A stretch of DNA of 64,000 bases. It comes from Varanus komodoensis. Lineage: Eukaryota; Chordata; Lepidosauria; Squamata; Varanidae. Numbering within the stretch: position 1 is the first letter of the stretch; every line of letters starts with the position of its first letter. The translations under genes and the position numbers were made by a program. Positions 1 through 8,287 of the stretch are shown in pieces. Where the stretch lies: positions 1,302,001-1,366,000 of the forward strand of contig NW_025336114.1 of the NCBI RefSeq assembly GCF_004798865.1, in the 5' to 3' direction. The notes below the pieces were generated by a model that worked only from the letters and a program-made list of their open reading frames with translations, was not told where the DNA came from and did no database searches.

Positions 1-559
1 AATTAGGCTAATGAAAAGCATAATAAAATAATGGCCAGTGTAATCCTTCAACTCATTTCCATCAACAAAACAGTCATTATTGTGATTTCATATTTACCAC
101 ACTGGCAAAAATACTTGACAGAGCAGAATCTTGAATAGGTTTCTTATTCTCCCAGGATCTCTTTACAAAAGGCCAAAATTCTAGGCATGACTTTCTACCA
201 ACATTGGTTTTTGTTCCTTATTGTAAATGCGGCTTGACTAAACTGGGAGCTTCAGATTCAACCCATGTCCTCAGGAGGGCCTCTTTCTAACACAGCCATG
301 CTTACAGCTAACTTCAGAAGCAAACTTGTGAAGGTCCATAGCTACATGAGGTAATGACTTTTCTATGTCCAAAAACTCACCACTTCCAAGAAGTCATTTT
401 TCACTTAAAGCTAGCTCATAGCACGTATAGAGCTACTCTGCACTTACAGTGAGCACACAGAAATTATAATGTATCACCTATTAAATACAATCGATCCTTA
501 TTAATAGTGATGAGTCTCTCTGACACAACTGTAGGCAGCTATCAGGGAGCAGTAAGGAC
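1..559. other. No recognised feature (AT-rich unique sequence)
   Basis: I see no coding frame, RNA gene or recognisable repeat here. The last part, from about 480, may already be degraded CR1 sequence leading into the copy that follows, but I cannot align it with confidence. Confidence 0.4.
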
Positions 560-747
560 TTGTGATGGGGAATAAGATATAGGTAGCGGCTTGTCTGACC
601 TAGTGTGACTGACCAAGAAAAAAGATCTCAAGATTGCAGTGCACACCAGTGTGTGATAGCTGTGAAAAGGGTAGATTTCACATTGAGCAGAATTCTGAAA
701 GGAACTGAAAATAAAATGGCCATTATCGTATTCTTTTTATACAAGTC
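560..747 (+). mobile_element. CR1 LINE fragment, sense, 5' piece of an interrupted copy
   Basis: This is the distal ORF2/3' region of a CR1 retrotransposon. It follows the recalled squamate CR1 consensus in order: a stretch near 603-660 (a line resembling 'gatctcaagattgcagtg' and 'agctgtgaaaagg'), then 'gaaaataaaatggccatt' near 705, then 'acaagtctatggtacaag' at 741, which matches the usual CR1 'tatggtgcgaccacac' segment. The CR1 text continues without loss at 1105 after a SINE insertion. The left boundary is uncertain because divergence is high. It is a 5'-truncated relic with no intact reading frame. Confidence 0.65.
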
Positions 748-1104
748 TATGGTACAAGTGGGCACAGTGGTTTAAACTGCTGTGCTGCTGGGCTGGTTGA
801 TCAAAAGGTCAACAGTTCGAATCCATAGACAGAGGGAGTTCCTGTTGCTCCGTCCCAGCTCCTGCCAACCTTGCAGTTCGAAAGCATGCAAATGCAAGTA
901 GGTAAAAAGGTACCACATCGGTGGGCAGGTAACAGCATTCCATGCACTTTGGTGTTTAGTCATGCTGGCCACATGACCACGGAGACTGTCTGCAGACAAA
1001 TGCTGGCTCCCTTGGCTAGGAAACGGAGATGAGCACCGCCCCCTAGAGTCAGGCATGACTGGACTTAATGTCAAGGGGAAACCTTTACCTTTATGGTACA
1101 AGTG
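748..1104 (+). mobile_element. tRNA-derived SINE with CCTTTA tail (ACA-SINE2-like) and 13-bp target duplication
   Basis: The body is 761-1091. It opens with a tRNA-like A-box region (ggcacagtggtttaaactg) and has a B-box-like agttcgaatcc at 814-824, the internal RNA polymerase III promoter. The middle follows a widespread squamate SINE: 'cagttcgaaagcatgcaaat', 'ggccacatgaccacgga', 'gagatgagcaccgcccccta' and 'tgtcaaggggaaacc', ending in repeated CCTTTA. It is flanked by a perfect 13-bp target-site duplication, tatggtacaagtg, at 748-760 and 1092-1104, so both ends are exact. It sits inside a CR1 copy and is therefore younger than it. The minus-strand open frame crossing it is not a gene. Confidence 0.9.
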
Positions 1105-1625
1105 CTTCTGGAATATTGTGTACAGTCCTGTTCACTGCACCTAAAATGGGATATCTTAAAGCTGGTAAAAGTGCAAAAAACAACTAAAATGAACAAGAAG
1201 CTGGAACAGAAATGGTTCAGTTTAGAAAAAGAATGCAAGGAAAGGGAGATATGACAGAAGTCTACCAAACTATAAAACTATCTATCATGTGGAGATAGTG
1301 ATGGAGAGACAATTTCCCCTCTTTCATGAGACTATAATTTGGGTCATCCCATGGAGTTGATTAATGAAAGATCCAGGACAGATAAAAAGAAATACTTCTT
1401 TATGCAGCACATATTAAACTGTGGAATTTACCTCCAGAAGATAGCCACCAATCGCACTGCTATAAAGGAGATAGGCCTAATTCACGGAGAACTAATTCAT
1501 TATCTTGCTTGTGGGTTTCTTAATGGCAGCACTTCAGACCCTGCAGCAATAAAATTCTGGACAGGGTGGGCACTTGACCTGATCCAGTATGGGTTTTGCA
1601 TTTGTTGTACGTATTTTGATAATCA
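1105..1625 (+). mobile_element. CR1 LINE 3' part, sense, continuation after the SINE
   Basis: The sequence resumes with 'ctggaatattgtgtacag', followed by segments equivalent to the CR1 consensus: 'ggtcatcccatggagttg' near 1341, 'ttctttatgcagcacat' near 1396, 'tgtggaatttacctcc' near 1420, and a terminal 'ctgatccagtatgg' near 1579. That order is typical of the CR1 3' terminal ORF2 and UTR. Because the copy reads smoothly from 747 to 1105, the SINE insertion alone explains the break. The plus-strand open frame at 1339-1632 is a by-product of this repeat. Confidence 0.8.
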
Positions 1626-2117
1626 GAATTAGAGCATACCAGAACCAGGAAGACTGTTGTTTCAGAAACCAATATCCCACTCCAAGCAGGAAGCCCTTGC
1701 CTGGGAGGAGGGACCAGCCTGCATAGGTAACTTGCACCAGAGTGAGTTGGCTCCATTGTTGGGATGGCAAACCAGAGTCTAGGGACTGAATTGTGAATAT
1801 CCATTGGTTTTCTCTACCCCATTGAATTCCTAGTCTTATGGCCCCTTGGCTGAATTCACTTACTGCTTCAACCAAAGTATTATAGAGGGACTTGAAGCAT
1901 AAATATTCAGGTGCTACCAGAAGCAGCATCGTTTATTTACAGCATTGTTCTTTGGTCAAAAAGACTCTCAGGATGGCTTACCAAGATAAGTAACATGATA
2001 GTCACTACCTTCGGGCTGACAATCTAAATTTAATACAAACAAGGATAAGTCACATGGAGGAAGGGTCTATACAAGTTTTAAATGGCCCAAATAATTGCAT
2101 TTAATGTGACAGTTAAC
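1626..2117. other. No recognised gene; possible degraded repeat
   Basis: No coding evidence. A stretch around 2000-2060 ('gggctgacaatctaaat') recalls the antisense tail of some squamate LINE or SINE families, but the match is too weak to name. The overlapping minus-strand open frames share no recognisable domain. Confidence 0.35.
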
Positions 2118-2345
2118 TTTCTCTCTTTTCCATTGAGCAATTGGTTGAAATGGGCCCTGTGATGGGAAGAGGGACTCAGTCCATGGGGGTGAAGCAGTGA
2201 CTGAGGGCAGAACTGATTGTGATAGATTTGCTTCTCTGCTGTCTTCTTCCTCTCCTGCTCGTGGAGTAATTGACTGGAATGGCCTCTGTGAGAAGAGGCT
2301 GGGCTCAGTCCCAGCACAGAGGACAGTGATATAATGTCTGTTTCC
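2118..2345. repeat. Diverged two-unit tandem duplication, period about 129 bp
   Basis: Two neighbouring units align in order: 2121-2190 ('ccattgagcaattgg', 'gggccctgtgatggg', 'ggactcagtccatgg') and 2248-2318 ('ctcgtggagtaattg', 'ggcctctgtgagaag', 'gggctcagtcccag'). Corresponding landmarks lie about 129 bp apart. In one minus-strand frame they give related peptides (GLSPASSHRGHSSQLLHEQE and GLSPSSHHRAHFNQLLNGKE), the expected effect of a duplication and not by itself proof of coding. I do not recognise the parent sequence; it may be part of a transposable element. Confidence 0.6.
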
Positions 2346-2821
2346 TTGACTCCTACATGACCAATGGTCGGTTGATCAGTCGGTTTGTCTGTCCCTCTGT
2401 CTGAGAAACACAAGGATTCTCCTTCTATGTTCAAGAAGTGCCTTTCCAAATAGGCAAGTGAGTGTTGTGAAGTTTATCAAGAGTGGAACATGTTGATAAA
2501 TATGTTCAACATGTTAGTTGATATGCTACTTGATATGGCATCATTTGAGAAGATGGGTGAAAAAATGCCCAGTGGTTTCCCCCATATAACAGTACTTTCC
2601 TGAAGACAACTGCCCTGGGACATGTCAGTGAACTGTTGCTTACCTGGAAAAGGTTTCATTATGTATTACTTCCTTTAAAAATATCCCATGGATTCCTCAT
2701 ATAGAAGAAAACTGCTTCATGTTTTACACCCAGGTTATTTTAGTGTAAGGGACAGAAAATCCAAGCAGCTTTCTCTGTGGTGGTAGAAATAAAATAACAA
2801 AACTACAGAATGGAGATAAGC
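2346..2821. other. No recognised feature
   Basis: AT-rich, low-complexity sequence with scattered near-repeats such as 'atatgttcaacatgtt' near 2500. No gene, RNA or named repeat can be supported. Confidence 0.4.
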
Positions 2822-2905
2822 TGCAATCCCATATATACTTAGCTGGCAGGCAGTCCCATTGGGTTCAGTGAGACTAACTTCTGAATAGGCATGAATGTGA
2901 ATGTA
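2822..2905. repeat. Short palindromic interspersed repeat, CAATGGG type
   Basis: Carries 'cagtcccattgggttcag', 'gagactaacttctgaata' and 'ggcatgaatgtgaatg', a degraded copy of a short palindrome-centred repeat also seen at 15003-15071 and 36490-36560, with a weaker copy at 10730-10795. The core pairs a CCCATTGA-like half with a TCAATGGG-like half. Family name unknown to me; it resembles a common sauropsid interspersed repeat. Confidence 0.6.
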
Positions 2906-4727
2906 GGGATGTACAAATTTTTCATTTGAGTTTGCAAATTATTTGAACTTTCTGAATTACTGAATACAAATGCAAGCAGAAGCATTTTTTTCTGGAAAAA
3001 AAATCTACAAATTTCCAAACTTGCAATTGCATTTGAAATATGAATCTATATATTTTTAAAGTGGGCACTTTAAAATGCATTTTAAGCAACCCTCACTAAT
3101 TGCTAGTTTCACATTTTAATAAATGGAGGGAAAGTACACTTTTGGAAAATCTGCACTTTTCCCATGAAAATATTTTCTGATCAAATGAAAAGAATAGCAG
3201 GTTGCAAGTGGTGGCACGAGCAAGATGAACTGAGATAAGAAGTGGATTTCAGACACTCTCAGTGAACCTGAACATCCTTGGCTCTCCTGTCCTAACACCA
3301 TGTGCTGTTTGCGGTCCTTAAATGATACTCACATTCCTGCTGCATGTAGCTGCCACTCTTGTCCTGCCTAATGGTTCATGCCAGCCTATTTTCTTTCATA
3401 TGTCAAGAGGAGACCCCTTAAATCCTCCCCTCCCTTTATCTTTCCTAAGAGCACCTGTCCTGTGGTGAGGCTTTCATCCCAATAGGACTTTTATCTTCAG
3501 ACACATAAGAAAACTGCCAGATTTGTATCTTTATTTGATAGATATAAGAAAAGCAGGAGCAAATAGTCACGCCAATAAGCAGGCCTGCCTCAGCAGGAGA
3601 ATACACGTGATGTTCTTAGTCATATCTCTGTCTATTTTTCCTCAAGAGGTTACTTGCATCAACCATTGGTTTAGATAGTTAGGCAAACTGTTATTTGTTG
3701 TTCTTGCATTGCATCTGCAATCAGGTGCACACACCTCATGCAGAGCGTTAATAACTTTTAACTTTGTGCTGAGTTGTGCTGAGTTCCAGCCTCCATTTTG
3801 GAAAAGCTCTGTGAGCTTGTTTAATGGTATTAAACCTCTACACAGTATGTAGCACAATATGACTTAGTATGATGGCTTTCATAAGCATAAAGACCTTCTA
3901 TGGAAAATGACAATGTATTCAGCTTTTTTAAAAAAAAAATCCTTCACACCTATCCTTTGTAATTCCCATTTCTCAAAATTTTGCAATGGTCTCCAAACAA
4001 AAATGTGTACCAAAACAAATGGATGGGTTATGGATCAGTGCACACAAAATGCACACATTAGTGAAAATAATGCTGAGAGAGCATTATAGTAGGAAAATGA
4101 ATTGCATGATGAGTGCATCAGGAAAATTGGATACAAACAAATATAAAATGCCTAGATATTTTTTGCAAACTTAAAAAAAATCTCGAATTTTGGAATGAGC
4201 CCCCCCCCACCAAAGAGACACTTTGTGCACAATCCTATGGGAATGCCCATTCAGAGGATTATAGGCATCCTATGGAGAACTGGAGGAGCAAAGATGAGAG
4301 GTCTCCTCTACAGTTATCCATCCTTGGAAAGAGCTGAATGGCCAAAATCTGGTTAACTGCAGTGCTTCAGGAGGGAAGGGTATTGAGATGTCTTCAAGAT
4401 ACGTTAGATGTTGGTGCATTAGGCTGCTTCACCTACTTTCGCCTCAGAATGCCACCCAATCCACTTCTCATTTTGTGACCCCGGAGAAGCAGCTGGCATG
4501 GTTCTTTCTGTGTGGAGCAAGGGTAAGTTGGAAATTTTCCTGAGGTTGGAACAACTTTCTAGTCTTTAAGCTAGGAATCCAAATAATCCCCCAACAAAGA
4601 CTGTCTGGGAGCCAAAGGATTGCTCCGCTGCCAAGTTTGGCATCATTATCCTGCCAGGTTTCTGAGTATGTGAGAAGGAAATTGGAAGGCAAAGGAAAAT
4701 TGTGTGCTAAACCTGTTGGGAGTTGTT
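2906..4727. other. No gene recognised; AT-rich sequence
   Basis: Contains an AT-rich block at 2910-3115 with imperfect inverted symmetry around 'tgcaattgcatttgaaat', a C-run at 4201-4208, and otherwise unremarkable DNA. Short open frames on both strands show no recognisable domain and no codon signature. I cannot name a repeat family. Confidence 0.4.
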
Positions 4728-5336
4728 TGTTTTTTTAATTGGTATCCTGCCTTCCCACCAAATAGTGCTTTAGGTTATTGAGAAAATAAGCAAAAAATAT
4801 GAACACAGTTAGATACAATAAGACAGCAACAAAGTACAAAGTAATAAACATAAAATCAAGGCATGTGAATCAGTAAAACACAATAAAATCCAACCAATTG
4901 CACAGTAATTACAGTGGGTCAGATCCAGAGTTAGTCAGGCTTAGATTATTCCCACTGAAATTGCTGGGAATTTGATTGCTAATTATTAACTTGCCCCAAG
5001 GAATTCAGTGGGTTTACTCTAAGCCTGATTGGGTCTGAATCAATCCAACAGCCATAACAAGTCAGCATGTAGAATGAATGCCTGTTTAAATAAAAACATC
5101 TTTGCTTGCTAGTAGGAGAACACCAGAGAGAGGGCTGGATGGGCTCCCTTGGCAAGGTGTTCCAGGGCTTGGAAGAATAAGAAAGCAGCATGGACCCTGA
5201 AAGAGGTGGACACAGTTATTCATGTTGTGGAGTGAGAGATTTTTCTTTCCTTGTCTCATAAGACAAGACACCAGGGTCATCCCTGGGGAGCTGAAGGGTG
5301 GAAGACTCAGGACATAGAAAAAGGATTTCTGCATAT
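4728..5336 (-). mobile_element. L2 LINE 3' end, antisense, interrupted by a short inverted-repeat element
   Basis: Read on the minus strand this is an L2-type 3' terminal ORF2/UTR. The plus strand shows the usual antisense layout: 'ggtatcctgccttcccacc', then an AT-rich stretch of 'caataaaatccaac' type, then 'gtgttccagggcttgg' and 'catggaccctgaaagagg' near 5157-5205, equivalent to the segment after the RT domain. The small element at 4916-5046 lies within it. Highly diverged; no intact frame. Confidence 0.6.
4916..5046. mobile_element. Short inverted-repeat (MITE-like) element, copy 1
   Basis: About 131 bp with imperfect terminal inverted repeats of roughly 28 bp. The left end 'agagttagtcaggcttag' pairs with the right end 'ctaagcctgattgggtctg', the complement of the left arm with a few changes. 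A second copy with the same ends lies at 6379-6500. The middle has 'gaattcagtgggtttact', similar to other short repeats here. It splits an antisense L2, so it looks like an insertion. No coding capacity; likely a non-autonomous DNA element, family unknown. Confidence 0.6.
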
Positions 5337-5337
5337 A

Positions 5338-5500
5338 GGGATTTGCTAGAGTGTAGAATTTTATACTCTACAGTGATGGCCACCAATTTGGATAACTTTA
5401 AAAAGGGAATGTACAAGTGCGTGGAGAATGAGGCCATCAATTACTCCTAGTCATGGCTTGAACACTACTTCCAGAATCAGAAGCAGTAAACGGAAAGAAG
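5338..5500 (+). mobile_element. CR1 LINE 3' fragment, sense
   Basis: Matches the squamate CR1 3' segment in order: 'cagtgatggccaccaattt', 'ggataactttaaaaaggg', 'aatgaggccatcaattac', 'tccagaatcagaagcagta'. This is the region just before the terminal UTR seen more fully at 1105-1625 and 42915-43270. It abuts the antisense L2 on its left. Diverged relic with no frame. Confidence 0.7.
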
Positions 5501-6378
5501 AGGGCAGTTGCCATTAGTTACTGCTAATGAGTTTCCCTGCTTTCAGATGTCCATGGGAGAGAAAGAAGAGCCTTTCCTAAAGATCAGAAAACCCAGCAGA
5601 GTCATAACATATCAACCGGAGTTCATGTTACGGGGAGTATGGTAGGAAAAGGAATTGCAATTAGGAATGGAAGAATAAGAAAGTCACAGTAGATGGTTTT
5701 TGCTAACTCGGGCCAAAATTATTAGGAGTTATTCCTGTTTTTTTATGTCGTTTTCAACATGATGAGTATTTAATAAAATTATTCTAATTAGATTCTACAG
5801 ATGGTACTCTTCAGGGGAAAGGACAAAAACTGGATGGATGAGAATGCTGGATTTTGCCAAGTTCTTTCACACTTAATATGGAAAGTGTTTCTAATATAAC
5901 TTCACCTATGACAACTTAGACATGCTTTAGTGCTATACTGTAGTGCTGCATAATAGGAATTTTAAGCAATACAAGTGATGCTATATATCATAAAAGTTGT
6001 ATTTAATAGCAAAGTGTATGGTTTTTTGCATACATCTGTTACAGATACTAAAAAAAAAAACCTTTTAACTCCTGTGCCTGGTAGAATGGCTGTCCCAAAT
6101 TAAACATTGAATGAAGTGTCCAATATATCAAATCAGGCATGGGATGAATGAGAGAAAACGAAATGAAATCTAAAAAGGGTCTACTGCAAATATATCCACT
6201 TCACAACACAGGCATTTTTGCTCAATGTACCTCTAACTGTATCAGTATATACTTTCAAGCATATCCCATGATTCAGAGTTGTGGTCAACTTATATAAATA
6301 TATTTTCTATGAATTTTCCCTCCAGCCAGTATTGATCTTTCATAGAGAGAAAGATCTGGATAGAATTTAAACATCATG
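5501..6378. other. No recognised feature
   Basis: AT-rich sequence with short A-runs (6050-6061). No coding frame above 60 residues and no repeat I can name. Confidence 0.4.
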
Positions 6379-6500
6379 GGTTGGATTCAGACTTAAGTCA
6401 TGCTTAGAATAAGCCTAGTAAAATCAGCAGAACAAATTCATCATGGCTAATGGAAATCAATAGATTTCATCCAAGCATGATTAAATCTGGATTCATTCCA
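6379..6500. mobile_element. Short inverted-repeat (MITE-like) element, copy 2
   Basis: The left end 'ggattcagacttaagtcatg' is complementary, with few changes, to the right end 'catgattaaatctggattca'. Size and ends match the element at 4916-5046. The interior has 'aaatcaatagatttcatcc'. No open frame. Interpreted as a second copy of the same non-autonomous element. Confidence 0.6.
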
Positions 6501-6678
6501 TTGTTTTGTGAAAAGTTCCACATTGTTAAATCACAGATCAACCGAGGAATTCTTCTAATGCTTTGGGAAAGCAGTGTTCTGATTCCACGGATTCAACACT
6601 AGGCGGAGTGTAAGGAAATACTAATAGCACTCTCAAGTGGAAAGTTGAGGGGAACACCTGAAGAGAGGGAACACCATG

Positions 6679-7264
6679 TACCATATTTTTCGCTCTATAA
6701 GACACACTTTTCCCCCCTCAAAAGTAAGGGGAAATGTCTGTGCATCTTATAGAGCGAATGTGCGTGCCTGACGCCCGGGACGCTGCCAGCCCGGCTTCAC
6801 CACATGGCACCACCTGGCCAGCACGTGGTCAGCACGTGCTGCTCCGCGCCCCCCCTCCGGCGCAGGTGAGAGCTGTGCCGCTCAGGGGGAGCGGTGCGGA
6901 GGAGGAGGAGCCGCGGGCTTCAACCCGCCGGCCGCATGGAGAGATGGACTGCTCACCCCCACCACCCGGGAAGACCTGCCGCCGCCGCCATGCCACCCGG
7001 AAGACCACCACCGGCACACTGCCGGCCCGGCTGCACCACATTTGGCCAGCACGTGCTCAGCGCGCCCTGCTCCGCCCCCCTCCTCCAGCGCAGGTGAGAG
7101 CTGTTAATCACAGGTCGGTGTGTGTTTTCAAATCTTTTAATGAAGTCCATGGGGAAGTGATGGGGAATGTGCCTGTGATTATCAGAAGCTTTCCATGGAT
7201 CCCTCCTCTAAATACTAGGTGCGTCTTATGGTCAGGTGTGTCCTATAGAGCGAAAAATATGGTA
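6679..7264. mobile_element. Non-autonomous DNA transposon, TA-flanked (Tc1/mariner-like), GC-rich interior
   Basis: The element proper is 6681-7262 (582 bp) with TA on each side (6679-6680 and 7263-7264). The left end ccatatttttcgctctataa and the right end read in complement agree over about 27 bases with one mismatch. A TA duplication with long terminal inverted repeats suggests the Tc1/mariner superfamily, and very similar ends are common in sauropsid genomes. Near the left end, 6691-6759 can fold back because 'catcttatagagcga' repeats the inverted terminus. The interior is strongly GC-rich and holds a direct duplication (6784-6874 and 7018-7103), and the right half has nested inverted segments ('aatcacagg' with 'cctgtgatt', 'tccatgg' arms). 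There is no transposase, so it would depend on another element. The open frame at 6734-7336 has no known domain and is not called as a gene. Confidence 0.8.
6784..7103 (+). repeat. Internal direct duplication within the TA-flanked transposon
   Basis: Unit 1 at 6784-6874 and unit 2 at 7018-7103 share 'gcccggctkcaccacat'-type text, 'ggccagcacgtg', 'ctgctccgc' and the exact run gcgcaggtgagagctgt. The units are GC-rich and contain CAGGTGAG, which resembles a 5' splice-site consensus; I see no exon attached to it, so I treat that as coincidence. Confidence 0.75.
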
Positions 7265-8023
7265 ATCTATTTTAGAATGCTTTCTCCAACTCTAAGTAAA
7301 AGCAGAGCATATAGGATGTTCCAGAATAAGAATTAATTCTTAACTTTATGCTCTTGAATTGGGTTTCCATAATGTTCCTCTGCTCCTTTTCCAAAGCAAT
7401 TGGACTTTCAGACCGTTCCAGGCCTTTAGATACTTTGACTAAAATCAGGATTTTAAGACACTCTGTCCTCTTCATCCGAACTTTTCATGCACTCCTGTCT
7501 CCCATCATCTCCCATCATCCCTCTCCCACTACTATTATGTGCAATGCCATTTCCTCTTCCCTCCCCTTTCCCTTCTTTTCTTTTGTGTGACAGCTTTGGA
7601 AGTCAATCAAAACTTAGGCTGGCCACCTACATACCACTGCAGAAAGAGGAAATGCATCACACACCCCCAAAAGTAGTGCAAAGAGAGCACAGATGTGCAT
7701 AAAATGTGCCTGTCCCACTCCATATGTGCTGGTGAAACTTTGGGGTAAGGGTGGGGAACCTATATTTTAAATAGCAATGTATCTGGGAGTCTGTGACCAG
7801 AAAAGTTGTGTGCCGGCTCAGTCTACTGACCAGTGGCTAATCATGGACCCAGCCCTTCCTCCTGCTGGGTCTCTATTTTTGGATCAGACTTGAATAAGAC
7901 TGTCAGCTACAATACTGTCCAGTGAACTCTCCATTATAAAGTAGAAAAACAGAACGACACTAACAGAAGCCTACTATTTTAAATTTCACCATCTTTTAAT
8001 AATAAATACATGGTTACACCAAA
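7265..8023. other. No recognised feature
   Basis: Pyrimidine-rich tract around 7480-7590 followed by ordinary sequence. Short open frames in the CT-rich tract are low complexity. No named repeat. Confidence 0.4.
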
Positions 8024-8287
8024 ATTAGAGCCAGTGTGGTGTAGTGGTTAAGAGCATGGGACTGGGACTCAGAGGATCTGGGTTCTAGTCCCCGCTCAGC
8101 CATGGAGTCAACTGTGTGACTTTGGGCCAGACACAGACTCTCAGCCCAACCTACCTCACAGGGTTGTTGTTGTGGGGATCAGATGGAGGAGGAGAGATAA
8201 TGTAAGCTGCCTTGAGCCCTTTGTAGGAAAAAGGCAGGACATAAATCACAATATAAATAAATAAATAAATAAATAAATAAATATTAG
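8024..8287 (+). mobile_element. tRNA-derived SINE with (AAAT)n tail
   Basis: The body begins 'agccagtgtggtgtagtgg' at 8029 and continues with a tRNA-like head ('ggttctagtccccgctc', a B-box-like motif), a core ('gactttgggccagacac', 'ctacctcacagggttgttg') and a tail 'gtaagctgccttgagccc' ending in (AAAT)n to 8282. The tail resembles the L2 3' end seen at 49760-49805 ('gtaagccgccccgaggct'), which would fit mobilisation by L2. A 5-bp ATTAG occurs at 8024-8028 and 8283-8287 and may be the target duplication. A second, antisense copy is at 59371-59606. Confidence 0.85.

Noticed and set aside
814-824. tRNA gene suggested by a B-box-like motif
   Set aside because: Part of a tRNA-derived SINE; the full cloverleaf is absent. 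The same holds for the SINEs at 8024, 43448, 52803 and 59365.
7087-7100. CAGGTGAG as a splice donor
   Set aside because: It lies inside a repeated unit of a DNA transposon and has no exon-like frame next to it.
6734-7336. 200-residue plus-strand frame with Pro/Arg-rich sequence
   Set aside because: Lies over a DNA transposon interior and runs across its right end; content follows GC-rich composition and an internal duplication.
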